From NCBI RefSeq assembly GCF_901000735.1, contig NC_081548.1:2418001-2482000 (forward strand): DNA of 64,000 nucleotides. Reading direction: 5' to 3'. The stretch's first letter is position 1. Every line of letters starts with the position of its first letter. A model generated the notes under the pieces. The model did no database searches. It was not told where the DNA came from and worked only from the letters and a program-made list of their open reading frames with translations. Below are positions 60,327 to 64,000 of this stretch, one piece after another. Both the position numbers and the translations under genes were made by a program. The DNA comes from Corylus avellana. Taxonomy: Eukaryota > Streptophyta > Magnoliopsida > Fagales > Betulaceae.

Positions 60327-62040
60327 GAAAAGAAAGGCAGAAAAAGGCAAAGATAGAAGTCCTTGCTTTAAAGTTCCAAGGAAATTAAATTTACGGACAC
60401 AGCAAGAACACGTAGAGAATTTTTATAAATAAATAAATAAATAAAATCACATAAATTAAACAAGACACTTTTTGATAAGAAAAAACAAGTTAACGTTGAC
60501 TGCAAAATTATAAAGGACGACTTTGGTGAGCTGCGGCCAATCCACTGCATTTGCCGGCCTTCCTTGCTTCTTCCTTTGCATTACAAATAATAATATATTT
60601 ATGAAAATGAATTAAGGCAGCCATTTTTCCACGGCAAAAATAATATTTAGGCATGAAAATAACCTGACCCAGATTTTTTTTTTTAGAAAAAATGCAAAAT
60701 TAATCAATGTGGTTTACTTACGATTAACTCCTTGTCAGAGACGGAGGTAGGGGAGACCGAGGTAGGGCATGGTCCCCCCCAAAATAAGAAAAAAAAATTA
60801 TAAATAAATAAAGTAAAATTTTAAGTTTAGTCATTTGGACATCTCCAAAAAAAAATTTGGCCCTATTTTTAAATTTTTTGGTCATATCTAATAAAAACTT
60901 TTGGCCCTATTTCTAATTTTTTTTGGGCCATACGCATTAAGTTTTTATTTTTATTTTTGGTCCTTACTTTCAAATGTCCATTTTTTGGCATTAACTTTCA
61001 AATGCTCCATTTTTTCGCCTTTACGGTAGTCTTTATTTCATAAAAAAAACAACCAAAATAATTTTTTTAATAAAAAAATTCTAAAGAACTGAAAAAAAAA
61101 AAAAAAATAAAACCAATAAAATTGTGATACTTATCTTATTTAAATCAGTATCACACTAATAAAATATATTAAATTAATGAACAAAATTTAACTATAAGAA
61201 TTAAATTATTTTTTTTTGGCATTCCTCAAAACCCTTAAGTTTAATTTGATAACACATAGATAAATGTAAATAAGGTAAAGGACAAAAACTAATTTTGCAT
61301 TTTTTGTTTTTAATAAGATATTTTTGTTGAAGTCCTCTTTCTTATTGACTCCAAACCCAAGAGGATATGATTGCAACTGGCAACACGGTTTTGAAGCTTC
61401 GTGCCACCCCTTTTTCAACCACCCCTAGGCCCCAGTTGAACACTTTCCTTTGCTCTTGCCAATTGCTCGTCGGCGACGTCGGCTCTTTTGTTGAGAAAGT
61501 AATAATTAATTGAAACATTTCTTCCTATGCATTATCTCAATAAGACTTTTTTTTTTCTTTCTTTCTTTCTTTCTTTCTAATTGGGTTTGAAAACATGTAA
61601 GAAATTATTAGAACAAAATTTTCCTCCATGTTAGGTGACATTTGTTGTTATTCGGGTATGTACTAATATGAACGTTCCGAGCACGTGGCATCTGTTCTTA
61701 AGACAGGTTAAAAAAAAAAAATTTCAATTCAGTTTAGAAGAAAATTGTGTCTATCTTATCTTAATATGTTCGAAATTATAAAAAAGAAAAAAAGAAAAAG
61801 GCAAGTAGAGAAAATGTCTCTTGGAAGGAAGTGAAGGGCTGAAGTTCCTTCATTCTTTTCCCTTAATTTCTTCTATATTGTTCGAGATAAGGATTGGTTG
61901 GGCCACATGATCAATAAGTCAAAATCTTGACAGGGCCAGCTATAATTTGATATCAAAATCTTTTTTACTAGCCGCATTTGTTGACATGATTTCTGTTTCT
62001 TAGAGTTTCCACGAAAATATATATATGCATTAAAAAAGTA
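60327..62040. other. Upstream spacer of the second WRKY gene
   Basis: Promoter-proximal DNA with (AAAT)n at about 60427-60444, then a hAT-like start CAGAGACGGAGGTAGGGGAG at 60737 whose partner end is not visible, AT-rich DNA, and a (TTTC)n run at 61555-61579. No gene. Confidence 0.4.
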
Positions 62041-62274
62041 GGCTCTGTTTGGAAAGAGCCTCCAAGCTTTTTTTGGCTTTTTTTTAAAAAAAATAAATAA
62101 ATAAAAATTGATTGATTGATGTGAAAAAATAAAAAAATAAAAAAAGTAAGAATGTTTGGTATGAAAAAGTAAAAGAAATTATTTTATAATAATTTTTTAT
62201 TTAAAATTTAAAGTAAAAGTATTAAGATTTAAATTTTGTTGATAAATTGTTAACAGCTGTCGCCAAACGGAGCC
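62041..62274. mobile_element. MITE with GGCTCTGTTTGG ends
   Basis: Inverted ends GGCTCTGTTTGG and CCAAACGGAGCC, flanked by gta at 62038-62040 and 62275-62277. The AT-rich 234-bp core resembles the repeats at 3411-3665 and, reversed, 16660-16800 and 62690-62820. A Tourist/CACTA-like MITE with a 3-bp duplication. Confidence 0.65.
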
Positions 62275-62277
62275 GTA

Positions 62278-63139
62278 CTGAGATGGGAATAGCTATAAAA
62301 TAAAAATAAAAAAGAAATTAAGAAGAGGAAAAAAGAAGAGCTATAGCCTACGGGCATGTGAAGTTGTGAACGCAGAATTGTCCTCATCGAAATTGGCTCC
62401 CCTTGACTTAGCCAAAGACCGTGACCATTGACCACAGTGCATCGTGGGAATTTCAAGGCAAAATTGGGATTTTTCCAGTTGATCTCCTTATCATTTACGC
62501 AATGCAAATTACCATCATGATGGCTGACATCCAACTCGAAATTTGACAAAAACTTGATCATTTTGGCAGTGTTTGCCAAGAGGCTGGACGAGCTCTTCCT
62601 CAATAAAAAAAAAAAAAATATATATATATATATATATATTCACCTCAAAATTAATCTTAATATTTTTACTTTTTATATTACATCCATCATTTTTTTTTTT
62701 TATTTAAATAAAAAAATCACTACAAAATAAATTTTTTATATTTTTCCATATAAAATTTATTTTTTTCATAAAATATTTTCACTAAAACCAATCAAACACA
62801 TATTCTTAAAAAGGCACTATAGTCCTGGCCCTGTGTCCAGCCTCTTGGCAAACCCCACCTTCAAAACCCTATTAGCAATTTGAGTGCGGTTTGTGGTACT
62901 TTAGCTTGTGCTATAAGTTTTTAATGGTACTTCATTTATTAATTATTAAACAATTATATTTGAGTGTAGTTAAGGGTATTATAATTTTTACTACCGACTA
63001 GGTACCTTACTAATCGATGCAACCGGTCGTCCATAATTGTCACAACTGGTTGCATTGGATGAGAATAATGTTGTGTTCAATGTGTTCACATGCCTATAGC
63101 GAAATCTCATTTCGTGTATTTTGTGTGTGTGTGTTCCAA
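62278..63139. other. Spacer with an unrecognised open stretch
   Basis: The minus strand is open from 62603 to 62250 and reads FALKFPRCTVVNGHGLWLSQ and neighbouring residues, a non-low-complexity peptide of about 90 residues before a phenylalanine-rich tail. I do not recognise it; it could be a gene fragment. The rest is AT-rich with an (AT)n run at 62619-62639 and a reverse MITE-like core at 62690-62820. Confidence 0.3.
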
Positions 63140-63550
63140 CGTTTGGTACATACGAGAAGAGTCAAGAATGACATTATGGTGTCGACGATCGTTAAAAAAA
63201 AGTATTGTCCACAGGGGTATTTTTTGAAGGCCCAAATTGGACACAAACCGTCGGATGAATGGAGAAATATTTGGAATGCCAATGATCTTCTTAAAGCATG
63301 TTTGGTTTGGAGAGTGAGGGATGGATCCAACATCAAAATTTGGGGAGATAAATGGCTCCTTAATCCTTCAACATATGTGGTTTAATCGCCGGTGAGAATT
63401 TTGGATAGAGATGCAAGAGTCCAATAGCTTAATGATGAAGACACCATATGGTGGAAAGTGCCCCTCATTCAAGAGAGATTAATTAATGAGAAGGAGGCGG
63501 AGCGGATATGTAGTTTGGCGATTAGTCCCTTTAGACAAACTAACTAGTTA
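63140..63550 (+). mobile_element. LINE reverse transcriptase fragment
   Basis: Plus-strand residues such as SDEWRNIWNANDLLKACLVW and RVRDGSNIKIWGDKWLL, then after a stop INEKEAERICSLAISPFRQ, match the segment between RT and zinc-finger domains of plant L1-type LINEs. Stops interrupt the frame, so it is a pseudogenic fragment. Confidence 0.75.
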
Positions 63551-64000
63551 ATTTGAATTGGCATGCCCAAATAAGAATTCTCGGTTAAAAGTGCATACAT
63601 ACGGAGCAAACCAAAAAAAAATTTCATGTCATTCATCACTCTGTTAACTCATCTTTAATGTTAACAGTATAAACGACAATCCAAATATTGTTTGGAAATT
63701 GTTTTGTTGTTCTCATTTTCGTATGTTTGAAAACTTGTTTTCAAAATTTTAAAAACAAACAATAATAATATTTTGTTTTGGAAAACATGCTTCATGTTTT
63801 GGTAATTTGTGTGAAATTAAGAAGGCTTTCAATTACTTGTTTAGATGTGAGAAATGAAAGGAAATAAAGACAAATTAACACATTTGTACAAAGGATTGGA
63901 ATTAGGATTCTCTCTATTTCAAATAAACTGATAATATCCAATTAGTTATAGTGGAGAGATATTTTTGTCCCCTCAAAAAGTGAGAAGACAAAAATACTCC
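63551..64000. other. AT-rich right edge
   Basis: No gene or definable repeat seen; the LINE fragment may extend a little into it. Confidence 0.35.

Noticed and set aside
1..64000. CRISPR arrays, bacterial operons or prophage
   Set aside because: Repeats lack regular spacers and the DNA is clearly intron-bearing plant nuclear sequence.

Overview
The window is nuclear DNA of a flowering plant, most likely a woody rosid dicot. Genes are intron-rich with GT-AG introns, intergenic DNA is very AT-rich, and plant-type LINEs, SINEs, hAT, Tourist, Mutator-like and CACTA-like elements are frequent. The species call is an inference; the plant call is firm.

Five protein-coding genes can be assembled exon by exon with consistent splice phases. 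On the minus strand at 1261-5873 is a cytosolic-type chorismate mutase (shikimate pathway, phenylalanine/tyrosine branch; 5 exons, 260 aa). On the minus strand at 8215-11543 is a POLAR-like coiled-coil protein (polarity scaffold family of asymmetric stomatal-lineage division; 3 exons, 373 aa). On the plus strand at 21983-41874 is a class II formin with PTEN-like, C2-like, FH1 and FH2 regions (17 coding exons, 1360 aa), whose introns are swollen by transposons. On the minus strand at 43737-46439 and 58117-60234 are two group IIa WRKY transcription factors about 12 kb apart, a likely old tandem cluster. The second (WRKY40/18/60-like) carries a tandem duplication of its small second exon.

Region by region: 1-1260 is the 3' flank of chorismate mutase with an inverted-repeat element at the left edge. 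5940-8214 is promoter and spacer with a complete hAT-type MITE (6782-7098). 11544-21982 is a repeat-rich spacer: two Tourist-like MITEs, a 5'-truncated LINE with an 18-bp target-site duplication and a solo LTR nested in its RNase H domain, CACTA-like termini and a tRNA-derived SINE. 21983-42353 is the formin gene with a 3'-UTR intron. 46440-58116 is a spacer between the WRKY genes holding Mutator-like inverted-repeat MITEs, GC-rich hairpin repeats and tandem duplications. 60235-64000 is the upstream flank of the second WRKY gene with another MITE and a LINE fragment at 63140-63550.

The genes do not form a pathway together; only the two WRKY genes are related. I see no CRISPR array, bacterial operon, intact tRNA or rRNA gene, and nothing I can defend as an entirely new biological system. 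The most unusual items are the duplicated WRKY exon, the repeated appearance of retroposon 'tails' with almost no body, the nested LINE/solo-LTR insertion, and the possible NMD-sensitive 3'-UTR intron of the formin.
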